Shown: in pieces, positions 1 to 7,402 of the stretch | Layout of the letters: each line of letters opens with the position of its first letter | Numbering within the stretch: position 1 is the stretch's first letter | From: Rhinopithecimicrobium faecis | GTDB lineage: Bacteria > Bacteroidota > Bacteroidia > Sphingobacteriales > Sphingobacteriaceae | NCBI GenBank assembly: GCA_017942165.1 | Contig: JAGKSB010000016.1 | Span: 1-64,000 of the forward strand | Length of the DNA stretch: 64,000 bases | Direction of reading: 5' to 3' | Program-made: the position numbers and the translations under genes | The notes under the pieces: generated by a model | Told to the model about the DNA's origin: nothing | The model's input: the letters and a program-made list of their open reading frames with translations, nothing else | The model's database searches: none

Positions 1-57
1 AATGGCTTCTGCTTTGAAGCGCTCAAAGTCAAATGGAGTCTCGTCTTTCATGACCAT
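1..57 (-). CDS. IS256-family transposase, N-terminal 19 residues (cut by window edge)
   Basis: Reading leftward from an ATG at 57, the frame stays open to the edge and encodes MVMKDETPFDFERFKAEAI. The FDFExFKAEAI opening is characteristic of Bacteroidota IS256-family (DDE, mutator-type) transposases, which cut and paste their own element. A second in-frame ATG at 51 is an alternative start. Only 19 residues are visible, so intactness cannot be judged. Its upstream flank runs into an IS256-type transposase remnant on the other strand, which suggests an insertion next to or inside an older copy. Confidence 0.6.
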   Translation of the reverse strand, partial: MVMKDETPFDFERFKAEAI

Positions 58-128
58 GTTATTTGAATAATTAAATATATAAAATCTTATTAAATTATTC
101 CCCTGACACAGTTCACGTTACAGTCTCA
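1..128 (-). mobile_element. Left end of an IS256-family insertion sequence (runs off window)
   Basis: The stretch 58-128 upstream of the transposase start reads, on the minus strand, GAGACTGTAACGTGAACTGT followed by GTCAGGGGAAT. It sits where an IS256-type terminal inverted repeat should be. The outer boundary is placed near 119-128, because from about 128 the plus strand encodes transposase-like protein in the opposite orientation. The other end, its matching inverted repeat and the 8-9 bp target duplication lie outside the window, so the boundary is inferred. Confidence 0.45.
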
Positions 129-376
129 CGGATTTAAAAGCGCGTGGAGTCGATGATATCCTCATCACGGCAACCGATAATCTCAATGGATTTACCCAAA
201 CCATACGCAGTGTTTTTCCTGAATCGCAAACTCAAATCTGTGTCGTTCATCAGATTAGAAATGCTTGTAAATACGTGGTTTGGAAGGATAGGAAAGAGTT
301 TTCTCAAGATATGAAACATATTTATACCGCACCCAATAAATGTTTTGACCCCTATAAAGCAAGAGCACTCTTTTAA
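107..376 (+). pseudogene. Remnant of an IS256-family transposase (central segment)
   Basis: Frame 2 from 107 to the stop at 374-376 has no start codon but reads as the middle of an IS256 transposase. The segments DLKARGVDDILITATDNLNG, CVVHQIRNACKYVVWKD and MKHIYTAPNK match the conserved region around the second catalytic Asp (TDNLNGF) and the VHQIRN motif. Similarity stops at about 340; the last 11 codons look unrelated and end at TAA. Both the N-terminal third and the C-terminal third are missing, so this is a dead fragment. Its sense is opposite to the IS start at the window edge. Confidence 0.75.
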
Positions 377-496
377 ATTTTGTTTTAATATTTATGCAGC
401 TATTTTTTTCAATTTGATTAGATGTTGTTTTACAGGCACCAAAACAGGTTAGTAATTCAGACTTGTATTTAAGTAAGTAATCTATCAAAACACCAA

Positions 497-1279
497 TTAT
501 TTTCTTATAAAAAATTTATCCTTATACTGATAGGAAACTCGGTTTTCACTAAACGTTCCATCTTCCTTAACTTGAGGGAAAGAAAAAGATAGATTTTGAG
601 CATCAAATTGAATAAATTCTTTATCAGGATCTCCTAATTCATCATAATTAAATGTATCTCCTACTACATAATCTAAGCCATCCGTTGTTTTAAATAACTT
701 CACAGGTAGGATTTTATTATCCTCTATATGGTACACTTCTACAGCGTAGTTAACCTCTTTACTTGAGTAAATATTTCTTGCAAATGCCAAATAATAAACC
801 TTCCCTTCCAACTCCATGGTTTCAATATGACTATAGAACGGATGATATGGTCGCTCCTCTTCAGTCGTTTTTAACATTAATAGCTGCTTTTCAGGATTGC
901 TAACTTGAAAAACATTATTAAAATAACGCATTGATCCACCTTGATTATCATCCCAAGAATAAATTCTAAATTTTCCGTCAGTACTATTAGCTATATGCAT
1001 GTTTCCTTCAATAAGCTTAGGGAAATCATATTTTATACTTGAAGGGTTTTGCTCCAAAAATGCAAAGAAATTTTTGTTGAAATTTACTAAAGAAGTGGAC
1101 AAATCGTCTTCATCTTGGTTCATAGATTTCGCTAATATAGAATCCTGCATAGCGAAGTTTGACGTCTGCGTTTCATCAACTAAGACCGCTTCATCCTTCT
1201 TTACATTATTCGTCGATTGTTGACAACTACTTCCCATCAATAGAAGTAATAATGTCGTAAGTGATAAATGGTGTTTCAT
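497..1279 (-). CDS. Lipoprotein of unknown function
   Basis: This 260-residue protein begins with a lipoprotein signal peptide: a KHH charged start, a Leu/Thr-rich core and lipobox MGSSC with Cys19. It should be lipid-anchored after the signal is removed. The mature part starts with a polar, acidic linker (about 20-65), then a mixed alpha/beta region containing FRIYSWDDNQGGSMRYFNN and an FIQFDAQNLSFSFPQ strand near the C-terminus, which suggests a compact beta-rich fold. I recognise no family. It stands alone: the IS remnant lies downstream and a 347-nt spacer separates it from the divergent peptidase gene. Confidence 0.8.
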   Translation of the reverse strand: MKHHLSLTTLLLLLMGSSCQQSTNNVKKDEAVLVDETQTSNFAMQDSILAKSMNQDEDDLSTSLVNFNKNFFAFLEQNPSSIKYDFPKLIEGNMHIANSTDGKFRIYSWDDNQGGSMRYFNNVFQVSNPEKQLLMLKTTEEERPYHPFYSHIETMELEGKVYYLAFARNIYSSKEVNYAVEVYHIEDNKILPVKLFKTTDGLDYVVGDTFNYDELGDPDKEFIQFDAQNLSFSFPQVKEDGTFSENRVSYQYKDKFFIRK

Positions 1280-1626
1280 GGTATTTAATTATATGAATAT
1301 TTAGGCGCCGCTTATGCATTTGCTTGACAAACTTAAATCAATCCTACTAATTTTAGTATATAAAAAACCAAAATACCTAGGAATAGGTAATTTGATAGAA
1401 AAATTTGACTTAAGGAAGATCAGCACCATGCTAAGGAAAAATCGACCGTTTTAATAGTAAGACAAAACTCACCTACAACTGTAGCCACATAACCACAAAA
1501 AATATTGTTTAAAGATAAAAGCAATAATAAAAATTTAAAATATTTCTTATTCGTCGTATTAACACTTAATTTAGGATACACTTAACTACATGATAATAAA
1601 GTAGTTTTAAACCAAAAAAATAAATT
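1280..1626. other. Intergenic spacer between divergent genes
   Basis: This 347-nt AT-rich spacer must hold promoters for the lipoprotein gene (minus) and the peptidase gene (plus). I see no convincing TAnnTTTG box with a correctly spaced -33 element, no gene and no clear RNA structure. The last about 25 nt before the peptidase start (GTTTTAAACCAAAAAAATAA) resemble the leader of the paralogue at 4843 (GTTAAAACCAAATATTTAAA). Confidence 0.5.
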
Positions 1627-3267
1627 ATGAGATTATTCCCACCGCTACTGAAGCAGAAGACAGTCATGCTACTGTTTTTTGTTAATCTAAGCTTACTTTA
1701 TGCTTGTAAGCAAGAGGTATTTATTGATAAAGCCATAAACGAGACTGAATCAAGCAACCTCTCACCCGATGATTACTCCATAAGTGAATACGCATATAAT
1801 GTCAATATCATCTACCTAATACCTAAAGATAGGGACACCATTGCCGGTTATAAAGAGCGGCTTAGTGAACTATTCCTATGGTCACAAAATTGGACAAAGG
1901 ATGAAATGAATAGACATGGATATCCAGATAAGACTTTTGGGCTACTATTAAACAACCAAAATAAAGTCTTAATTCAAGTTATCCGTTCTCAATATACGCA
2001 TGCCGAATTACCGTACGACTCTAGCCTTGGTGGAGCAACGAAAGCGGAAGATGAGGTAAAGGCCTATTATGCCGCAAACCCCACTTCCAAAGCTAGTGAA
2101 CACACCATTATACTGTACCCCTCTCTAACAAATGGAATAAAAGCTACTGGAGGAACGCCTTACTATGGAAGAGGAAAATTCTGCCATGCCTTAGATTACA
2201 GCCTCCTAACGCTAGCAAATGTAAAGTTAGATAATCCCACGGGTAAGGAAGCACGCAAATGGTTTGGAGGGATGATTCATGAGTTATTTCATGGTTTAAA
2301 TCTTCCTCATAACAGTGAGAATTCCGCAGATCAGGGGAAAGCTATTATGAGAGAACATTTTAATTATGGCCTCGACAAGTTGATATTAACGGCTACAGAC
2401 GCCAGTATATTTAATGTAAGTCAAGTGTTTAGTAAAGTTCAAGGTACATTTTATGGACCTGTAACAAGTAATTTAACACTAACATCTAGCAGTTATAACG
2501 CCGCTAATAGTACGATCAATTTGGCCGGGAATATCACTGCATCAAATCCTGTAAACAAAGTTATTGTCTATGTAGACCCACATCTTACAAAAGATATCGC
2601 TGCTGGTGTTGCCGCTCCTAACACAGATTACACTGCTGTTTCATTTGTAACAAATTTAGTGAACGGACAATTTAATATTGCTATACCTACGAACTTATTA
2701 ATAGATTTTGATACTACAATAGATCATTATATCAGAATTTCTACGATCCATGCGAATGGTACACTTTCGAGAAATCTAGGCATGTACAAGTTTAAATTTG
2801 ATAGCAATAAGGTGCCAACAATAAATTTTGTGAGATCGGAAATAACATTGGACAAAACGAATTGGACGATAGCATCCTTTTCTTCCCAAAATATTAGCTA
2901 TAATGAATATGCTGCAAATATTATAGATAATAATTCAGCTACCTATTGGCAGTCAAGATGGTCTACATCGGCAACCTCTTTTCCGCATGAAATAGTTATA
3001 AATTTAGGTACTTCTCAAACGATAAAAGGTCTAACCTGGTTACATAGATCTCAGGGAAATAAAAGACCCGTATCAGAGGCCGAAATTTTAGTTAGTCAGG
3101 ATGGCACGAACTATCAAAGTGCTGGAACATATTCAATTTCTAATTTAACAAATAAGCAATTTTTAGACTTCCCTGCAGCAGTAAATGCTAAATTTATTAA
3201 ACTAAATATGAAAAAAGGACATGATGGTACGCAGTATGCATGTATAGCAGAAATAGAAGCCTTCTAA
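1627..3267 (+). CDS. Zinc metallopeptidase-like lipoprotein with C-terminal F5/8C domain (copy A)
   Basis: 546 residues. The signal peptide ends in lipobox LLYAC (Cys27), so it is probably a surface or periplasmic lipoprotein. Residues about 45-265 form the putative catalytic region, with zinc motif HELFHGLNLPH at 218-228 followed by NSE and a possible Met-turn (AIM, 239-241). Residues about 265-400 look like a beta-sandwich. Residues about 405-546 resemble an F5/8 type C (discoidin) domain (ATYWQSRW, INLGTSQTIKGLTWLHR, AKFIKLNMKKG), usually a carbohydrate-binding fold. The HExxH motif and domain plan support a secreted protease acting on glycosylated or carbohydrate-associated protein; the substrate is inferred only. 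A close paralogue lies at 4843. A strong terminator follows, so it is probably monocistronic. Confidence 0.75.
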   Translation: MRLFPPLLKQKTVMLLFFVNLSLLYACKQEVFIDKAINETESSNLSPDDYSISEYAYNVNIIYLIPKDRDTIAGYKERLSELFLWSQNWTKDEMNRHGYPDKTFGLLLNNQNKVLIQVIRSQYTHAELPYDSSLGGATKAEDEVKAYYAANPTSKASEHTIILYPSLTNGIKATGGTPYYGRGKFCHALDYSLLTLANVKLDNPTGKEARKWFGGMIHELFHGLNLPHNSENSADQGKAIMREHFNYGLDKLILTATDASIFNVSQVFSKVQGTFYGPVTSNLTLTSSSYNAANSTINLAGNITASNPVNKVIVYVDPHLTKDIAAGVAAPNTDYTAVSFVTNLVNGQFNIAIPTNLLIDFDTTIDHYIRISTIHANGTLSRNLGMYKFKFDSNKVPTINFVRSEITLDKTNWTIASFSSQNISYNEYAANIIDNNSATYWQSRWSTSATSFPHEIVINLGTSQTIKGLTWLHRSQGNKRPVSEAEILVSQDGTNYQSAGTYSISNLTNKQFLDFPAAVNAKFIKLNMKKGHDGTQYACIAEIEAF

Positions 3268-3290
3268 GCTTCTATCAAGAAAATTTAAAA

Positions 3291-3330
3291 AAGGGGTTCA
3301 GTTACATATGATAACTGAACCCCTTTTTTA
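3291..3330 (+). terminator. Rho-independent terminator after peptidase copy A
   Basis: A perfect 14-bp inverted repeat (3291-3304 with 3312-3325), a 7-nt loop and a T run to 3329, starting 24 nt after the stop codon at 3267. Confidence 0.9.
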
Positions 3331-3451
3331 TAGATAGAATCTATTCAATAATTCCGAATACTTAACTTATTATTAGATACCTTAGGAGCTTTACACAATT
3401 TAAACCGCTAGTTCGAAAAGAATTGTTTTATTTAAAACTAACCCATAAAAT

Positions 3452-4615
3452 ATGACGCAAAAAATAAATTTAAACGCCTTTAAAGATTTTTTAAAATCAA
3501 ATAATGCAGGTGGCATTATTCTATTTTTATGTGTGATCCTCTCACTAATTATTGCCAACTCACCCTTAGCCCCCTCCCTACAGCAGCTCCTTGATCAGCA
3601 AATAGGTTATGAAAATAACGCTATTCACCTCAACTATTCCATTCTCCTATGGATCAACGATGGACTTATGGCTATCTTCTTCTTGCTCGTAGGCTTGGAA
3701 ATAAAAAGGGAAATTGTTGAAGGTGAATTGTCCTCACCGAAAAAAGCTTCACTGCCAATCTTATGTGCCATTGGTGGAGCCGTCGTTCCGGCAATAATCT
3801 ATTTAGGATTAAATGCTGGACAAACGACCAGCAGTGGCTGGGGGATTCCTATGGCAACGGATATAGCTTTTGCCTTAGCTGTGATCAACCTTTTAGGGGA
3901 TAGAATTCCCGCAAGCTTAAAAATATTCTTGGCAGCGTTAGCGATTGTAGATGACCTTATTGCGATTCTTGTTATTGCATTTTTTTATTCCTCAGGAATA
4001 GAATTCACCTATTTGGCTTACGCCGCATGCGGATTGCTAGTCCTCGTAATCATGAATAAAAGGAATATCTTAAACCCCTATTTATACTTGATTCCTGGTG
4101 TCTTCGTTTGGTACTTTGTCCATCATTCTGGCATTCATGCCACCATCGCCGGCGTGCTTGTGGCCATGACCATACCGACGAATAATACCGCAGATGAGTC
4201 CCCTTTGGAGCGGCTAGAACATGCCTTGGTGAAGCCCGTAAATTTTCTAATCATCCCTCTATTTGCCTTTGCAAACACCAATATTACACTAGAAAAAAGT
4301 ATGATCGATGGGCTTAGCTCCAACTTAGGTTTGGGTATCACTTTAGGCCTTTTACTCGGGAAGCCCATAGGAATAATGATAACATCTTTTATTTGCACAA
4401 AATTAACTATTAGTTCACTACCTAATGGTGCTACCTGGAGACATATTCTTGGAGTAGGCCTGCTCGCAGGGATAGGATTTACGATGTCAATCTTTATTGC
4501 TATACTTTCATTCACGGATCCACACTATATTTCTGAGGCAAAATTAAGTATTCTTATCACCTCTTTTATAGCCGGAATTTCGGGATATTTTGTACTAAAA
4601 TCGAGCGTAAAATAA
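3452..4615 (+). CDS. nhaA: Na+/H+ antiporter NhaA
   Basis: 387 residues, the usual NhaA length. The inner-membrane protein exchanges internal Na+ or Li+ for external H+ and helps control pH and sodium. Diagnostic sequence is present: LLWINDGLMAIFFLLVGLEI near residues 65-84, GIPMATDIAFALAV (131-144, Asp137) and ALAIVDDLIAIL (162-173) with the paired Asp167/Asp168 that bind the cation, plus LLLGKPIGI in a late helix. About 12 hydrophobic segments are spread along its length. It sits alone between two paralogous peptidase lipoprotein genes and has no visible functional link to either. The weak AGGGTT/AACCCT hairpin at 4615-4631 could be its terminator. Confidence 0.96.
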   Translation: MTQKINLNAFKDFLKSNNAGGIILFLCVILSLIIANSPLAPSLQQLLDQQIGYENNAIHLNYSILLWINDGLMAIFFLLVGLEIKREIVEGELSSPKKASLPILCAIGGAVVPAIIYLGLNAGQTTSSGWGIPMATDIAFALAVINLLGDRIPASLKIFLAALAIVDDLIAILVIAFFYSSGIEFTYLAYAACGLLVLVIMNKRNILNPYLYLIPGVFVWYFVHHSGIHATIAGVLVAMTIPTNNTADESPLERLEHALVKPVNFLIIPLFAFANTNITLEKSMIDGLSSNLGLGITLGLLLGKPIGIMITSFICTKLTISSLPNGATWRHILGVGLLAGIGFTMSIFIAILSFTDPHYISEAKLSILITSFIAGISGYFVLKSSVK

Positions 4616-4842
4616 GGGTTTTTTTAACCCTATTATAGGTCGAAAAACACCGTTTTTTGGCGTTCTTGACAGCGATAAGAATGCTAGGGAGATTTCCTTC
4701 CGCTAAAGGCTCAGAAAACTGTAGACAACGAGCTACAAAAAAGGTCAAACACAATCAATAACTAACTGTATTTTAAAGTATTAAAAGTTTAAAAACGTAT
4801 TTTTAAGTAGCACACTAAGTGTTAAAACCAAATATTTAAATA

Positions 4843-6477
4843 ATGAAAATAAAACGTTTTTCAATTAAAAAAGTAGCATTCTTAGCGATGCTATTTATGG
4901 GGGGATCCCTCATGTACGCTTGTAAGCCTGCAGAAATTATTGACAAGGTAGAACCTGAAAAAGAAACAGTATCTCCAGATATTTATAATATTAGCGACTA
5001 TGCTTATAATGTAAATATTGTGTATTTAGTTCCTAAGGATAAAGATACCATAGCTGGCTATAAAGAAAGACTTAGTGAGCTCCTGCTTTGGGCCCAAAAC
5101 TGGACTAAAGATGAAATGAAAAGACATGGTTACGATAATAAAACATTCGGTTTGTTATTAAATAATCAAAATAAAGTTTTAATCCATGTTATTAAATCTA
5201 AGTATACGCTTGCGGAATTACCTGGCCCCACAAATGTTGGTGCAGGTAGAGCCGAAGGTGAAGTAAATGAATATTTCACTGCAAATCCGACGGCAAAAAA
5301 TAGTGATCATACCATGATCATCTATCCATCAGAAACGAATGGTACAAAACCTGTAGGTGGAACGCCATTTTATGGAAGAGGAAGATTTAGCCATGCCCTA
5401 GATTACAGCTTAATGACCTTAACAAATGTTAAAGCTAATAGTAATTTAGGAGAAAACGTTCGGGTTTGGTACGGAGGAATGATTCATGAGTTATTCCATG
5501 CAATTAATCTACCTCATAATAGTGAGACGGCAACCGATGGTGCTGTCGCTTTAATGCGCAATCATGTTGGTTTTGGATTTGAAAAAATGATTCTTACAGC
5601 AACAGATGCGAGCATATTTAATGTAAGTCAAGTATTTAGTAAAGTTCAAGGATCATTTTATGGTGATGTAACGGCAACAGCAAAATTAACATCCGGAAGC
5701 TATAATGCTGCTAATAAAACAATTAACCTAGCTGGAGATGTAAGTGCTTCGAACCCAATCACAAAAGTCATCGTTTATATCGATCCACATATGGATGAAG
5801 AAGCTGCTGTAGGTCCATCGGGCACTACAAATACAGATTACAATGCGGTTTCATTTGCAACAGATGCTGTAAATGGTAAATTCAATATTAGTATTCCAAC
5901 TAGCGCTATCAAATTATTCGATACCAATTACGACCACTATATCCGAGTTTCATTAGTACATAGCAATGGTACCCTATCAAAAAGTGTCATCCTAAAAAGC
6001 TTTAGATACGATAGCAATAAAGTTCCACTTTTATCTATTAATAGAACCGTTACTGAGTTAGATAGATCTACTTGGTCTGTTCAATCATTTTCTTCTGAAG
6101 AACCAGCTTTAAATGAAGTCGCTGTCAATGTATTAGATGGTAAAGCCGAAACTTACTGGCAATCAAGCTGGAGAAATGTTATCAAAGCATTTCCGCATGA
6201 ACTAGTATTAAACTTAGGTGCTTCAAGAACATTAAAAGGATTAACCTGGTTACATAGAACGAGTACTTCACGTAGAACAGTTTCCGATGTAGAAATTTTA
6301 TACAGCAATGACAACATCACATATACAACATTAGGAAATTATAAACTTTCTCCAGATTTTGATAAAGTGTTTATCGATTTCCCGAGCACAGTGAATGCTA
6401 GATATATTAAAGCAGTCATGAAAAAAGGCCACGACAACACGGTACATGCGAGTGTAGCAGAAATTGGCGCTTTTTAA
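4843..6477 (+). CDS. Zinc metallopeptidase-like lipoprotein with C-terminal F5/8C domain (copy B)
   Basis: 544 residues, clearly paralogous to the product of 1627-3267 over the full length, with nearly identical blocks such as TDASIFNVSQVFSKVQG. The lipobox is LMYAC (Cys27). The zinc motif HELFHAINLPH lies at 215-225, followed by NSE, and a possible Met-turn ALM at 236-238. The central beta-sandwich is at about 260-395 and the F5/8C-like domain at about 400-544 (ETYWQSSW, LNLGASRTLKGLTWLHR). Both copies keep Asn where metzincins usually have Gly (HExxHxxGxxH). Conservation of the catalytic motif in both copies argues that both are functional. It is transcribed toward the SusC/SusD operon and separated from it by back-to-back terminators. 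Confidence 0.75.
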   Translation: MKIKRFSIKKVAFLAMLFMGGSLMYACKPAEIIDKVEPEKETVSPDIYNISDYAYNVNIVYLVPKDKDTIAGYKERLSELLLWAQNWTKDEMKRHGYDNKTFGLLLNNQNKVLIHVIKSKYTLAELPGPTNVGAGRAEGEVNEYFTANPTAKNSDHTMIIYPSETNGTKPVGGTPFYGRGRFSHALDYSLMTLTNVKANSNLGENVRVWYGGMIHELFHAINLPHNSETATDGAVALMRNHVGFGFEKMILTATDASIFNVSQVFSKVQGSFYGDVTATAKLTSGSYNAANKTINLAGDVSASNPITKVIVYIDPHMDEEAAVGPSGTTNTDYNAVSFATDAVNGKFNISIPTSAIKLFDTNYDHYIRVSLVHSNGTLSKSVILKSFRYDSNKVPLLSINRTVTELDRSTWSVQSFSSEEPALNEVAVNVLDGKAETYWQSSWRNVIKAFPHELVLNLGASRTLKGLTWLHRTSTSRRTVSDVEILYSNDNITYTTLGNYKLSPDFDKVFIDFPSTVNARYIKAVMKKGHDNTVHASVAEIGAF

Positions 6478-6513
6478 TACGCAATAATTTTAGTTATAAA
6501 CCCTTCTTATTTA

Positions 6514-6552
6514 ACAGCGTCCAGTGTATACTGGATGCTGTTTTTTTTTTAC
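6514..6552 (+). terminator. Rho-independent terminator after peptidase copy B
   Basis: 12-bp stem (6514-6525 with 6530-6541, one G-T wobble), 4-nt loop, then about 11 T residues. Confidence 0.9.
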
Positions 6553-6590
6553 CGAAGCAAAAGGCGTAGTTAATGCCCTTCGTGAAAACT

Positions 6591-6624
6591 AAAAAAGCTG
6601 CATATCCTTAGGATATGCAGCTTT
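6591..6624 (-). terminator. Rho-independent terminator of the SusC/SusD operon
   Basis: A perfect 14-bp inverted repeat (6594-6607 with 6611-6624) around a 3-nt loop. On the minus strand it is followed by a run of T (plus-strand A at 6591-6596). It lies just downstream of the DUF3823 gene. Confidence 0.85.
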
Positions 6625-6642
6625 AAAGATTGCAAATGCTTA

Positions 6643-7395
6643 CTAATTACTTGTTTTCACCGTAAGCAGCTCCGAATAATTATAATAATTACTCGGGTTA
6701 TTCGTAGAAACACGGGAAGCACCACGCAGAAAATAAGTTGTTCCAGGTTTTAAATCTTTAAACGTGTAACTGTACTCATTGGTAGCGATCACATTATTAT
6801 TTACTGCGGAAGTATTGACAACATAACGGTAATTCGTCGTATTGTTATTTACCACATAATAATTGTTGTAATTAACTCCTGCCGTAGTCCCTAAAAGTGC
6901 TACTACAGCAGAAATTTGTTGTGGCATAATCGCTTCAGCCGCAGCATTACGCTTCGCGCTTACTTTGACAGTAATACTATTTGATGTAATTTCTCCAACA
7001 GTAATCTTCGGATAGGTAAAAGGAACTACAGGAAGATCCACCTGCATGCTACCTTTTAAATCTACTGTTACCGTATCTTGATAGAAATACGGCCCGCGAG
7101 GCACCAATTTATATTTTCCATTAAATAACGTTTGGTTAGCATACGTGCCATCAGCTTTAAAGCCAGCCGTAGTGAAGGCTGCAGGATTAGGAACACCGTA
7201 GTCCATCTGAAAAAATTGAAGGTTACCGAAATTCCCATTACCCACAACTCCATTTACAGGATTTTTAGTAGCAACGTCAACAAGTACTCCTTTTAAAGAA
7301 GCATTAGGCTTTTCGTAATTATCCTTTGCACAAGACAGTATTGATAATGAACAGGCCAATCCGAGAAATATATTATTTTTAGTTATTTTCATCAT
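6643..7395 (-). CDS. DUF3823-type lipoprotein, third gene of a SusC/SusD operon
   Basis: 250 residues with lipobox LSC (Cys22). Residues about 30-125 form a carboxypeptidase-regulatory-like beta-sandwich (ASLKGVLVDVATKNPV, NGKYKLVPRGPYFY, DTVTVDLKG). Residues about 130-250 resemble a second Ig/fibronectin-like domain ending in LKPGTTYFLRGASRVS. This two-domain plan matches DUF3823 proteins encoded directly after susD genes in Bacteroidota, which are thought to be surface glycan-binding or accessory lipoproteins. The gene starts 7 nt after the susD stop and is the last of the operon. The exact ligand cannot be read from the sequence. Confidence 0.8.
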   Translation of the reverse strand: MMKITKNNIFLGLACSLSILSCAKDNYEKPNASLKGVLVDVATKNPVNGVVGNGNFGNLQFFQMDYGVPNPAAFTTAGFKADGTYANQTLFNGKYKLVPRGPYFYQDTVTVDLKGSMQVDLPVVPFTYPKITVGEITSNSITVKVSAKRNAAAEAIMPQQISAVVALLGTTAGVNYNNYYVVNNNTTNYRYVVNTSAVNNNVIATNEYSYTFKDLKPGTTYFLRGASRVSTNNPSNYYNYSELLTVKTSN

Positions 7396-7402
7396 TATTC
7401 AA

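Noticed and set aside
255..488. Minus-strand open frame of 77 codons across the IS256 remnant
   Set aside because: It is antisense to a clear transposase fragment and encodes low-quality sequence.
4135..4515. Minus-strand open frame of 126 codons inside nhaA
   Set aside because: nhaA is unambiguous on the plus strand; the antisense frame is a by-product of hydrophobic codon use.
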